A stretch of 64,000 bases of DNA from Symbiodinium natans (lineage: Eukaryota > Sar > Dinophyceae > Suessiales > Symbiodiniaceae): assembly GCA_905221605.1 (NCBI GenBank), contig CAJNDS010000813.1, positions 133,501 through 197,500 on the forward strand, written 5' to 3'. The notes under the pieces were generated by a model. It was not told where the DNA came from and did not search any database. It saw only the letters and a program-made list of their open reading frames with translations. The translations under genes and the position numbers were made by a program. Below, piece after piece: positions 11,750-23,682 of this stretch; within the stretch, counting starts at the first letter, position 1; every line of letters starts with the position of its first letter.

Positions 11750-12680
11750 GCTCACTTTGTCGTTTCTGAGTGCATTTGCGAAATCAGCAAACTTGCGATG
11801 GCGTTGTGCAAGAAAAGAAAAGCACAGCCTGTGTTCCCGCTTTGGAAAGGATAGATGTGCCCCTGGTTCTGTCACGGTTGCCTCATGCTTTCTCGCCTTT
11901 GTGCGTGCAGAGCCTGCCAGTTCGGTTTCCGGAAGTGCCGATGCAGGCCACACTACCTTTCGTTGCGTGGCTGTCGCCAAGGCATGTGGCTCTCTTCAGC
12001 TCAGTGTGGCCCTTAGCCGCCTTAGCCACTCCTGCAGTGGGCCTTTCAGGACCCCTTGACCGGAGGCTTCGCACTGACGAGGAAATCCGCATGTTTGCTC
12101 AGGTACCGGGAGCGCGAGCTTGAGGCAAACGGAAACTTTGATGTCGTGAATTCTCAAAAGCTGTATTCGTCCGTCAAAGGGCATCTCGTTCAGTGAGGGC
12201 ATCCCATGGCATTGCATCGAATTCTATCCGAGAAGGACCTCACATGACGTGCTATGTGAATGCATCGGAGGCCTGGTTGACCGGAGAATGCTCCACACCT
12301 CGCTCCATGATTGTCGCCGAGGCACAGAAGATCTTCTGGGCGAGTTTGTCTTTAGCATGTTTTACCTGTACATGTTTGGTCTCTTTGTATCGATAGGCCG
12401 CTAGGCAGCTTCTCGTAGGGGATCTTGGCCGACCTTGTAGTAGAAGCTGTGCTTTTTCAGACGAACAGCACTGCTGAATCAGCCAAGAGATGGGCGCCGT
12501 ATGAGATCAGGGACACGAGGCAGCAAACGGTACTCGCCGGAGGATCGCCGAAGGTTTTCGTAAAAACTTTCAAACATCAACAAGGGGTCCAGCCTGTTGA
12601 TGACTTGTTGATGCTTGGTGTCCAACAAGACGAGGCACAATCCAGTTTAGGGCCCCAGTTTAGGGCCTGCGTAGCTTAGG
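11750..12680 (+). CDS. Possible multi-exon gene, product not recognised
   Basis: Coding-like pieces on the + strand are 11920-12105 (HVALFSSVWPLAALATPAVG, DRRLRTDEEIRMFAQ) and 12105-12196, where AG|GTACCG opens an exon with YRERELEANGNFDVVNSQKL ending at TGA. A third piece, about 12425-12466, encodes DLADLVVEAVLFQTN. The middle piece has the best coding character. No family was recognised and the pieces need not belong together. Confidence 0.28.
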
Positions 12681-15152
12681 CCGAAGCTGAACGCAGCTCA
12701 GAGACATCCGCGCCGTTGGCAACTTCAGACTCTGTCGTTCTGCACTCGGTGACATTCATAAGTTCGGACGCCAAAGCTTGCAAACTTGCAAAGAGTTCGC
12801 CCCAGGTTGCTCACGGAATTCAGCCGTTCTTGGCTGAAGGCACGCGAGCATGAGCCGTGCGCCACCAGTCTGCCACCTGTGTGCCACCAGTGTGCCACCG
12901 CAGGCCATGGCGAGCTTGAGCTGCAGGCTTCGAGTGTAGGATGCTGCATGGACGCTTGTTTTGAGAAGGGCCCTTTGCTGTTTTATTACTCTTTTTTATG
13001 CTAATCCGATCTTGTGTGGATCCCACCTCCAGCATCCCACACTAACACCCAATCGGCCCGAACCCCCAAACACCACGGAACCGTAATCTCCGATGCTCCG
13101 AGGGTTCAGGGCTCCCTTGTTGCAGGGCCCAGTTCTTCAGTAGATAGTTTGTGAGGACCATTTGAGGGCCCAAGTGTTTCAATTTCTGTGTTGAGACGCG
13201 GTTTTGGGGGAGGTATTGTAGATTCCACTCGAACGTGCCGAGGTCATAATAGGCAAGTAGGGGAGAAGGGGTAAATTGGGTAAGCGTCCCAAGGGCTCTG
13301 CCGCCTGCTGCCTCGTTTGCCCCATTTACCCCCCTTTACCCGATTCGCCGCCGCACGAGTTCCATCACCGGTTTGCAGTGGCACCTCCACCAAGCCCCAC
13401 ACAAACCACCAGATGCCTGTAACATGGCCTAAAGTGGCCTCCAGCTCCAAGCCAGCCCTCCTCCTGGAAGACTGGCACTCCCAGCAACCCTAACGACAAC
13501 CGCCAAGCCGCCAGAATCCTCGTACAAGTCTCGTACTCGTGCGCTGCGAGTCGAATCTTCCACCGTGGCCTATGACCCTATGTCCCTATGTCCCTGTGTT
13601 TTTATGGCCAATAGTTCATGGCGAGGCCGAAGAGCCTCTGGTGGTGGAGGCATGGGATCAGAAGCGCTTTCTCTTGAATTCGGCATCCTTTGGCTTGGCG
13701 TCTCTGAGCAAAGGATGCAGGTGCAAGTGGAGGAAGACAGGCTCGCTCCATGTGCAGTGGGTCTCATGTTAGTGCAGCCGTATGTTTTTCAAACTGAGGA
13801 CCACAAGCAATACAGGCATGCAAACTGGAGCTTTGGCCTACATCTCTTGTGGCAAGACATCTCACAAACACAAGCCTCTGCAGGCATCCATTTTCAAGCC
13901 CCCCCCCTTCTTCAGAAATCGCAGGAGTTTTGATGGGCTTTTGTTGGGGTAGGTTGGACATGTTCTTGTTGTTGCGGCTTGAATGCTGTCTCGAAAGCTT
14001 AGAAGCCCTGATGCTTTGGTGCTGATGTTCTCTTTGTTCGAGGTTCGTGCCAGTGCCAGATGGGTCCGATTTACAAGAAATTCACGACATGTTGGTTGCT
14101 ATTGTTGCTCAGCTTGGCCTGGTGCTGTGACACGGTGATTGTAGGCCAAAGCTAGCTTCGCAGGCGTGGCTTCAAAGATCCCAGAAGCTGAGCTCTGCGA
14201 TGAGCAACGCGCAGCGGCCACGGACTGGAAAGCACACTGCCAGCACAGTGGCCAGTACCATTCAGTGCCTTCGTTCACAGTCTTAAGGTCCCGACCGCTT
14301 TCGAAGGTTGGTTTAGCCATTGGGTTTAGCCATGTCATGCCATGTCATGCTCGGGGCCTCCATGCTTTTGCCAGGTGTCCCATGATGGCCTCAAAGGTGT
14401 TGGTCGCAGCTTGCCGGCAAACTTGTTCTTGATCCCATCGGAAGGGCGATTCCACACAGTGGACTAGCATTTTTGGGAGCCGAGGTCTGTCAGAGGTAGC
14501 TGCTTGCAAAAACTTATCCTTGAGCTTGGCAGGCAGAGACTTGGGCACGCACCCGCGCCATTCCAGCGAGGCCGCTTCTACATGCATTCGGAGCCCCTTT
14601 ACCGGTTGTACCAGATAGAGAGCCGATCTTCTCTATTCTGTCTCCGCACGGGTTCACGCCGATACGATTTCTGGTGTGAGCAGGATTCCGGCGCCGTTCT
14701 CACTGCTCCGACTACACGGGTGAGCAGGTCACAGACGGCTGTTCAGCATGCATCTAGGTTCAGGCAAGTCAATCGGCGAATCTGTGCATACCATAGCTGA
14801 CCATCAGGACCAACTCCAACGCATCATCCGAGGCCGAGGTGCAACACAGACATGCTTTACGTGATGCGCCTTGCAACACGCAGCGCTAACACCGGGCACA
14901 TACCACGCAACCGGTAGTCACTGGATGAAAGTTCCTGCTTCAGGTAGACTTTGTGAACATTTGGGGGCTTGTGCCTCGGGGCTCGATTAGCTCTATGGCT
15001 TAGCCGAGCGAAGTACACTGCACAAGGGAGTTCCGCTTCATGCCGTCATGCATTCACCCTGATGCCGCGATGCCGAGGGAGAGCGAACGGCCGGCAAAGT
15101 CCGTGTTGGCGGGGCAAGGCGGGCACTGTGCTGAAACACAGAACATCTTGTG

Positions 15153-15154
15153 AC

Positions 15155-15181
<27 letters not shown>
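15153..15181. repeat. (GA)n microsatellite
   Basis: About 14 uninterrupted AG dinucleotides. Confidence 0.95.
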
Positions 15182-15189
<8 letters not shown>

Positions 15190-15485
15190 GTAGCAGCCGA
15201 CAAGTTGCACCTCGGGGGAAGAGCCGTCGGGGGGGGCAACAGGCCACCAAGGACGTATGGTGTTGTTTGGGGATTGCTGGTTTAGGCTGCTTTCGGAGTT
15301 AGAGTGGCAACAACCTGGCGACAGGGTAGCTAGCGGAGTATAGCACAGGCGACGGGACAACGAGGGACGATGTGTTGTAGTGGGGGGTCATATAGTAGGG
15401 GAAAGCACAACGCAATCGTCCACAGCTTCTGTCGCGAAAAGTTTCACGCGAGACCTGAACGCATTCCGGGCGCGCCTTGCGCGCG

Positions 15486-15580
15486 CGGGGGGGGGGGGGG
15501 GGTTACCCTCCTCAAGCCCCGTAGAAGAAGACGAAGAAGAAGAAGAAGAAGAAGAAGAAGAAGAAGAAGAAGAAGAAGAG
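15486..15580 (+). repeat. Poly-G run followed by (GAA)n tract
   Basis: A run of about 16 G (15487-15502) is followed within 25 bp by a tract of about 17 GAA/AGA units (15526-15578). The whole stretch is almost pure purine on the + strand. Frames through it give only Glu, Arg or Ser homopolymers and are not treated as genes. Confidence 0.9.
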
Positions 15581-16547
15581 GAGAGAGAGGGGGAGCCCGG
15601 GAACCACCCTGGATGTGAGCTGTGTTTCAAGCCACGAACCGCTTAGACCCACCACACCTGTGAAAGCAATGGCCACGGTGGCAAGTGGTTCCTGGCCCTC
15701 TACCTCTTTGTCGGTGTGCAGGGCAAAGTACGAGGATTGGAGATCCGAACCTGACGCCCCCACCATCGGCCACGACACGGGAACTACGAGCACAACGAGC
15801 ACCGCGAACGCACCACCGGAGACCGCCTTGTGGAGAACGCTGCACGAACCAGTGGGAGCAATGGAAAACCACAACGTTATCTCGCGACGCCCGAATCACC
15901 TCCCCAAGTGCGTTGCAAGCGGTGGAAGTGAGTTCCACCAGGTCATTGAAGACGTACTGGATCTAGTTCCCCGACCAAGCGCCAAGCGCCACAAATTCTA
16001 TCATGTTCTGCAGCTGACCTGCATCGCCGCATTTGGTTGAGCCGACCCCGGAACATTACCATCTAAGGACCGCGGTGATTTTTGGCGTTTCCGGAACAAG
16101 ACACACTGTGATATTTTCGGTGAACATGCGCAAAACAACGGTCAAAACAGCGTTTTTGTCTCTCTGTTCCTTCATGCGTTTGACGTGCCAAAACCAGACT
16201 TTTATCGTGCGTGAAATAGTTTTTGGGATGCCCGGGAACGATATATCTGCAAATCGTGCAAGCACACTGTTCTTTTTTACTAACGGCACATGAGCGTGTG
16301 ATCTTCTGCTCCCCTCCAAGATGGTGCAGAATTGTGCAGGCTCCGCAGCTCTCAGTGGCGAGAGGGGAATGACCGATCGTGATCTGGCAGCAAGGCTATG
16401 TGTTTTCAGTGTTGTGTGGCTGGAGAGCGGGCGGCGCTGCGATGTATGGAACATGAACACCAAGTACTTGCACACACCAACGTCGAGTTTGCACACATAA
16501 ACTGTGAAGCAAGACAGGAGGCTGCGTTCGCAACACGTGGGTGGTAT

Positions 16548-16590
16548 GGGTGTGTGAGGTGGGTGTGTGAGGTGGGTGTGTGAGGTGGGT

Positions 16591-16680
<90 letters not shown>
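16548..16680 (+). repeat. (GT)n tract with a GGTGGGTGTGTGA lead-in
   Basis: Three copies of a 13-14 bp GTGTGTGAGGTGG unit grade into about 44 uninterrupted GT dinucleotides (about 16592-16680). Confidence 0.95.
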
Positions 16681-16682
<2 letters not shown>

Positions 16683-17940
16683 GCGGAGCTCCTTTCCTGT
16701 GTGATTATCTAAGGAAAGGACAGTTATTGGGCGCAAAGCTTAGCAGGCTTACTAGGCAACCGTGAGAAACGCAGACAAACCAGGGTAGATGATATGCCAC
16801 TGACAGGCGATGCGACGGACCATTTGCAGCAGACCCTCGGCGCTTGGAGTGCGAAAATGCGGAGCGAGACAGCTCAGGGCAGGACGAGAGAGACAGCTTC
16901 CCCCCGCAATTAGTGCAGGGGATTGCAGATGATTATGCGGAAGTTGCCCCCTTGGCATTGCGAGATGTGCTTTTGACTGGAAGACACGCTGGTGGCTTGA
17001 GCTTAAGCAGTATCAGTGAACCTCGAAGGCTACTAGTACAACCCCGACCCTCCGTATGGCTCTGGTATGCTTTACAATGACAGCATCCTTCGACCTAGCA
17101 GAGCACGCCACACCGGCAGCAAAACCGCATGTAATCCTGCACTTGGAACGCTTGTAGAGACTGGCGACCCTGCTGATGGAGCAGCAGGCAGAGAAGTATT
17201 CTTGCTGCATGGGAGAGCAAAGGAATGCCAGCACCGCCCGTGGCAAACCCTCTGAGAGTGAAAGCGGGAAAGGCAAATGGCTGGACTAGACAGGAAAATG
17301 CCCTGAGGATTGGTCATGCTCTTCATGTTCTTAGGTCTTAGGACTCGGCCGACGCTGGCGTTGTGGCAAGACAATTTTTGAACACTGCCTCGCCCGAGAA
17401 ACATGTCGTCGAATGTCGAATGTCAACGCGGCATGCTGTGCAAAACAGACCATGAAACAGGGCATCCTCTGCAATCAGGCGCGGCAACCCAAAAGGGCAA
17501 GGAGAGAGGCTGCAGAGGACCACCCCCAGCTTTGGTTCACCAGACTGCTTTGCGCTGTCGGTACTCGTACTCTTGATGCGCAGGAAGCTGTAGCAGAGGC
17601 TCCCGGAAGGCTTGTAGCTGAGTGAATGCCTGTCTCTGGTAGCTTCCGTGAGGCTGTCGAGCCGAGTGCGCAGGCCACAGCTACGCATTTCAGTTTCGAT
17701 AAGTTTGTTCCTAATGCAGTGTCTACAAGGGCGCAAGTGCCTTCCATGAGCTGCAGGTCGTCCAGGCGGAAGAAGACAATGATGAGCCTGGCATCACGCG
17801 GGTGCACCAGACACGTCCATCGAAAGTTTGGGTTACGGACTGACGATAACTTCGAAGCCACTCCTAATACCCCAACATACCCCAACTCAACTGACAAGTG
17901 CACTATGTCAACCCCCAAATTTCTCTGAGTGTAAGTGAAG

Positions 17941-20855
17941 ACTTGTGCATTTGCCAGTTGGAGCGCTTGTGCGCCACCGTGGATCAGAAAGGAGCAGGCA
18001 TCTCCAAGGTGCAAACAAAAATAGTTCTCCAGTGTGCTCCTGTGGCTTGAGTACGCGCGTTCTGCAGGCCGACTTGAATGCTCTACTCGACCACGGCATC
18101 CACTGCGTGGAAGCCTCAGATGACTGTCGAAGGGCCCCTCCCACACTTAAAAGGTCAACGAGTCACAGGACGAATCAGTGGTCTGATAGGTTGGGTTGGC
18201 GGCTTTGCTGGCAATGCTGGATTTGGTGAGATCTTTGTAGCTGTAGCTGGTGCATGCTCAGGTTGAAACCATTGCGTTCATGCCCCTGCGGAAGCTGTCG
18301 CGACCTTACATCTCGCATGCGAAGGGCGAGGCATCCTGCATTCGTTTCATGTGCAACGAGGCATGAGGTCAAAGGAATCGGCGAAACGAAAGCTGCATCC
18401 TTGGAACTGCAGTGACTGGCACCATGGGGTGGCAGGAAGTGCTCGCAGAACTCGCACTATTCAATACTATTCAGGAGGGCTTTCCCTGAGCCTAAGGGCC
18501 TAAGGGCTATCTTCAGATGCGTCGTATGTCCCAAGCATTGGGAGCTCACAGCTGTGCAGCATCTGTGAGGCGGCTCGAATCCATGCAGCTGCCAAGCAGC
18601 TAGTTCCAATGCGTATGGTTGGAGCCGCAGCTTCGTGCGCAGCATGAGGATGAATGAGTCAATGAATGAGGTCTCTCAATATCTTGCCATGTGCTTCTAG
18701 GATTCTACGCCATTGCATACTGGCAGACTGAGGTGAGTGCTGCAGAAATGCTCCAGCTGCGGAAAAACATGGTGTCAAGCCGAGAAAACGGCCATACACG
18801 CACTGTGTTTCATCCCGCTGAACTGCAGGTTCAAATAACTACCGGCTCTGCCAAGCTGGACAGTTTGTTGAAAGGAGGGGTAGAGTCATGCCGGCATGCT
18901 TCGCCCCATTCGAAAATACTCGTAGCTTATGCGGAAGCTGCCCCAGAAACCGAGCACAGCCTTGCACAGCCTGACCTTTGATCACATTCGTTTGACAGTG
19001 TTGTGCAGTGCACCGTCCTGTAAGGAATTGGGCTTTGCGTTTCATTCTACTCACCCATCGCACGCCAGGACCGGCCAGATCACAGAGGCTTGCTCTGCAT
19101 GGGCGCATGCCAGTTCATTCAGTGCAATTGTCAGTTCAGTGCAAACGTAAACGTGGCAGATTTTTGGTGAATTCCGCTGCGGCAAAACACAGCTCTGCCC
19201 AAATCTAAGTTGCTTCGAAGGTCTCATGAGGTGTGGCCATGTGTGCCCTGTGTGGCCCTATCCACTTCACAGTGCGGGCTAAGGCCACACACTCTGTGTG
19301 GCCTGCCAGCTTCCCATCAGTCGGGGAGGCGGCGAGAGCAAGGCTCCTTCAGATGTTCACTATCCCCATCATCCCCATCATCCCCATCCCACCAAGCCTT
19401 CTCTAGGAAATGCTGCCATTCTATTCCGACCCAAAGACTTGGAAGACTCGGGGCCTGCAGCGTGCGCAGTGCAAATGGGTGGAAGATCAAGCTAGGAGCG
19501 AGCCACCTGCCACAGGCCTTGTACATCGACACCGAGGCACATTTTCTTCCCAGCGCATTCCGCTCTCATCACGTCTCATCAGAGGTTGTGGTTTTGGCAG
19601 GGCACTTTCCGACCCGAGAGATTGGCGGACATTGCCAAACGATACGGACTAAACGAAGAGGAGCTCTATGCAAGCCCACATGTCGGTTGAAGGCTTCTGA
19701 GTCTATCCCTTCGCACTCTCCACTCGCCAAAATCACCACTCACTGTGCCGAGCATGCGTGCAAAACACAGCAGTCATTGATGCCAGGCCCTCGCCAGGGA
19801 TCCCGATTTCACAAAGTGAGTGAACTTGCCCAGCTCATGTCATGTTACCTGCAGGACGTTCTTGAGAATGTCACCTATGCACGGGCCTACAATGCTGAAC
19901 ATCAGGACGACCGCTTGAGGGTAGCTGCTTCACTTGAGACTTCTTGTGACATGCAGAAATATGCAGAAGTTCAAGGCTGCTTGAATCCGTTGAGCTCGTG
20001 TGAGTTGGTGCAGTCGACGCGGTAAATTGCTTTGAACCTTACATAACCTTACGCCCGGCCTGTGTCTGACAGCACCAGGACAAGCTTCTGGCAGAAGCTG
20101 CGAGCGTGTTTTGTGAGTCGAGATATGTCAGATACTTCATTTTCCGTTGGCTGCTCGCTGCTTTCTGTGCATACAGAGGTAGCTGTGAAGTGAATTGAGG
20201 CAGTCCTCATCGTCGACAGCGCGACTGGCCTCTTCCGGACGGACTACAGTGGCAGGTAGGGTGCTCTTCCGTCACTTGCAGCACGCCTTTCGACGCTCAG
20301 CATGGATGCTGACAGGGGAGAGCTGGCAGATCGCCAACAGGCTCGAGGGCCTGTGCTGTGTTCGACCTGGAGTAAGTTTCCTGTGGGTGCTGTCGGCGGG
20401 GCTTGTTAACATTAAGCAGCGTCGTGTGCCTGGATAGGCACTGAATCGCTTTCTTCGCAAGCTGCAGCGCATAGCTGATGAGCACGGCGTGGCCGTGGTC
20501 ATCACCAACCAGGCTTGCAGTGAGCTGGAGGGTGGGAAGGGGAAAGAGACAGAGAGAGACAGAGAGATTCTGCGAATCAGTGATGTTAAACCTGGGAGAG
20601 TTGAGTTCTCCACAAAGCACCAGTTTCACTCCGACAGACTTTGTTGAGCGCGGTCTTAGGGGCAGCCCCTTTGGGGGCTACGTGCTTTGGAAGGAAGGAA
20701 GGGAAGGACGGGAGGCGGCCCTCAAATGCCGGCAGCAGCAGAAGCAGAAGCAGAAGTAGAAGCAGCAGCAGAAGCAGAAGCAGAAGCAGAAGTAGAAGCA
20801 GAAGCAGAAGCAGAAGCAGAAGCAGAAGCAGAAGAAGACAAAGAAGAAGAAGACA

Positions 20856-20889
<34 letters not shown>

Positions 20890-22454
20890 AGAAGAAGAAG
20901 AAGAAGAAAGAAGAAGAAGAAGAAGAACCATAATAGAAATAACAGGAAGAAGAGAGCCTCTTGGACCAGAAGGGGGGCCGTGAACGACAATGACGACAAG
21001 AGGACAGACAGAAGGAGGAGAACGCAGAACACGAGCACACTTACCGGGCCCCAAAGGGAGGACAGCAAAGCAGCGAAGTGGGGGGCGCCACTCTACGAGA
21101 TACGGAGATGGACCGAGATGAGAACGGTGACCCAGAAGTGCCGGTGAGTGACTGAGAGCTTGCCCGAGTCTGGGGGTCGCCCAGTCTCCCCGACACCAAA
21201 ACGAGATTATTACATTGACCGAAGCGAGCAGAGGGCCGTCGCGGCCGGAGTCCCCTCGGGGACCGCTGCGCTGAGTACAAGAAGAAGAGCGCCCCCATGA
21301 AAATGCACGCAGCGCTTTTGTTTTCCGATGCCCGAGGCGACATGGCCTTGCAGAACCAGCCAGGGTGGTTACAGTGATTTACAGTGATTGAGGGGGGCGG
21401 GGGAACGCATAAAGAGGGGGTTAAAGGGGTGTTAGGGGATACCTCCTCCTTGGATCTGCTCTTCTCGCTCCGAAAATCTTCAAACCGCGTAAGCAGGGGC
21501 CCAATTGACTTCGACATTACTTAGAGAGTGCGGGTGGGGCGGGGGAGGGGTGAGGCTAGTGCCGACAAACTCCACCCGGCATCCAGTTGTACCGCCAGTT
21601 GCTACTAGAATTACTTCGTTTTTGTTCACGTTTGACCAGCATCGCAGGGGTGGACATCAGTCCTTCTCCCAAGCTCGGCACAAGAGGAACAGAGTCGTGC
21701 GGAACCAACCGGTGGACCCGCTGGTTCAGAAACAAAAGCAGATAAAACAGTAAGAAAGGCCAGAGGTAGAAGAAGAATAGCACCTAGAAAGCGGGAAAGA
21801 AGAGAGGATGAACGGGAGAGTGAAGAGATGAAGCGAGCATAGGCTTTTTTTGGTGTTGTTTCAGCAACGGCCGCCAAGGTAATGGCATCTCCAGAGAGTG
21901 GACCGGCTGCCTACATGGGACCACAGGTTGGCATCCCCTGTGGCCCCAAAGCAGTTGCACTAGCCCTCGGTATCCCTCCGTTATATTGCTCTTCTTTGCT
22001 TGTATTGCTGAGAGTAAGAAGCCGAAGCAGCCTCCCCGAGCAGCCCTAGAGATCGTAGAGATCGTAGAGATCGTGCCCACAGGTTAAGCCCATCGGCGGG
22101 CACATCATTGGCCATGCAAGCCAGACACGGCTTTTCTTCCGAAAGGGCAAGGTGCGACTTCTCGTTTGCTTCACAGTGTTGATTAGCAGAGCAACGTGTG
22201 CTTCTGGTAAAGGGAGAGACTCGGATCTGCAAGATCTACGATTCGCTTTGACCTCGATCATCCTGCATGAATCTTGTTTGTACGCTTCATTCAAGCCAGA
22301 TGCCGTTCATGGATCGAGGCCCTCGTTGCCAGAAGGCGAGGCCATGTTCGCGATCGATGCAGGCTGTGTGCGAGAGGCTGTAGTGCGCATGTGGTTGCCT
22401 ACATTGCCTACAAGCCAGCCAGGTGGAATTGTGGATGCCCCTGAGGGCAAGTGA
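17941..22454 (+). CDS. RAD51: RAD51 recombinase, about 22 short exons
   Basis: RAD51 forms nucleoprotein filaments on single-stranded DNA and drives strand exchange in homologous recombination, in the nucleus. Exons in order: 17941-17970, 17998-18008, 18068-18106, 18262-about 18300, 18368-18391, 18570-18612, 18701-18732, 18829-18884, 19069-19087, 19160-19196, 19284-19342, 19516-19536, 19601-19660, 19855-19905, 20079-20126, 20200-20255, 20316-20340, 20438-20512, 21879-21926, 22083-22151, 22213-22244, 22319-22454. The product shows the helix-hairpin-helix part (LLDHGIHC, VKGIGETK), VQITTGSAKLDSLLKGG, Walker A as GEFRCGKTQL, LPISRGGGES, ALYIDTE, GTFRPERLADIAKRYGL, NVTYARAYNAEHQ, Walker B as AVLIVDSATGLFRTDYSG, GVAVVITNQ, KPIGGHIIGHASQTRL and PEGEAMFAIDAG. 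RGGGE and GTFRPERL favour RAD51 over DMC1. Several introns use GC or GA donors. The C-terminus runs about 25 residues past the usual end. The first codon was not located; the end of the 18262 exon is unresolved. Confidence 0.9.
19361..19394 (+). repeat. (ATCCCC)n short tandem repeat
   Basis: CATCCCCATCATCCCC-type units in the RAD51 intron between the exons ending 19342 and starting 19516. Confidence 0.75.
20687..20935 (+). repeat. GCAGAA/GAA purine-rich tract in a RAD51 intron
   Basis: The longest RAD51 intron (20513-21878) holds about 190 bp of GCAGAA hexamers (20738-20832) passing into AAGAAG units (20833-20932). It is purine-rich on the sense strand. The translated homopolymers (Glu/Ala, Arg/Ser, Leu on the other strand) are not considered proteins. 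Confidence 0.9.
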
Positions 22455-23682
22455 CATGTGGCACAGCTTCGAGGCTGTTAGTTGAGTGCTATGCAGCCTA
22501 GATGTCTGACTTAACCGGCGTGGTGTTGCAGCACCGCTGGAGATACCGGGACCTGGCACTGCAGACAGACTCCCTTTGATCTCTTGATGTATTGGGCTTT
22601 AAGCCTAAGCCTTGGCCTGGAGGTTAAACACGCGGGTTGCAAACGAAATCTACTTCACATGCAGACATGTTAAAAACCCTTGGGCTTTACTATCTGGATT
22701 GCTTCCAGACTTGGATGCCAAGCTTGCGTGAAAAAGGTTTCACTCTAGAGTCTAGCTGACATCCCGACTGATGTTGGGATAATCATGAAACCATTGGTGG
22801 AACCAATTTGGCAAGCGCTTTCTGTACAGCGTTGAAGGGCCGTTGCCAGTTGCCCATTGAGGCTGCATGTGAACGTCTCCGTCTGCCAGCACTAAGTTCG
22901 CGTTGTTATTTTGTAAACACTCACACAGAGCTATCGGTGGTATTCGTATGAATTCAATTACACCGTGACCGTGGCAGGCTGAGGTCACTGTCCAAAGCAA
23001 GGGGGATGCTCGGGCAGTCAAATTAAGAAAAGTGCAGCCGTGTAAGTTATCCAGGGCAACGACCAGAAACTAGTTGCGCCTGAAGCTGACTTCGTAGGTC
23101 TTCGTCCTACCAAGTCCTGCAAGTGTCCCCCTGCCCAAAAGTCCCAAACAATCCTCAAATAAGCCTCATTTGGGCCCTGTTTGGGTTGGGCTTTAGTTAG
23201 GGTGGGTGCAGTTCTGAGTCCGGCTGAAAACAGGTTCCTTTTAATGTTTCTGTTTCCTGGCTACCAAGGTCCTTTCTAGGGTGTTTCAGGATACCCTCCA
23301 CCCTAGCATCACGCATCATTCGTAGGATAGGGTGACCTAGACTCGTCGGATTGTTGGCCATGCGTGCGTTGCCTTTGTTGGCACGGGATTCTTCGTGGTA
23401 ATGGGACATTCGGGATCGGAGCAAGCTCCGTCGCTCAAGGGTCTCGGACGGTGGGTTCGGGGCGAGGGGTTACGGAAAGTTATGGAGTGCCTGCTAGGCC
23501 TATTACGGACTTATGAATACAGCTTTCTGAAGTATTTGCAGTTGCGGGCTTTTACTCCGATCTGCCAGCTTCAAGGAACAAGCCAAGCAGAATCAGCAGA
23601 AAAAACATGCCAGCTTGCTGAACATGATCAAGCCGGATTCACAATTGTGTGCTGAACGCCCCAGTCCAATCAAGCGGTGCAC
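22455..23682. other. Intergenic stretch between RAD51 and the choline dehydrogenase-like gene
   Basis: About 1.2 kb with no convincing exon, repeat or RNA gene on either strand. It would contain the 3' untranslated region of RAD51 and the 5' region of the next gene. No spliced-leader-like or TATA-like element was recognised. Confidence 0.5.

Larger units (their letters stand above)
12700..17750. other. About 5 kb without an assignable gene
   Basis: Only weak coding-like fragments were seen, for example 13600-13680 (HGEAEEPLVVEAWDQKRF), 14166-14280 (SKIPEAELCDEQRAAATDW), 14570-14690 (GRFYMHSEPLYRLYQIES) and 16905-16990 (GIADDYAEVAPLALRDVLL). None carries a recognised signature or a convincing exon boundary. 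The stretch is notable for several microsatellites, listed separately. A single-exon frame at 17757-17828 (AEEDNDEPGITRVHQTRPSK) could be an acidic 5' exon of the RAD51 gene that follows. Confidence 0.5.

Noticed and set aside
16915-16960. IADDYAEV resembling the YxDD box of a reverse transcriptase
   Set aside because: The order is ADDY, not YADD/FADD, and no other reverse-transcriptase motif is near.
19210-20025. 271-codon + strand open frame as a gene
   Set aside because: The RAD51 exons in this interval lie partly in other frames and are separated by splice sites; the long frame is accidental apart from one or two exons.
20586-21068. Long minus-strand frame with poly-Leu, and + strand frames with poly-Glu/Arg
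   Set aside because: They are produced by the GCAGAA/GAA repeat in a RAD51 intron.
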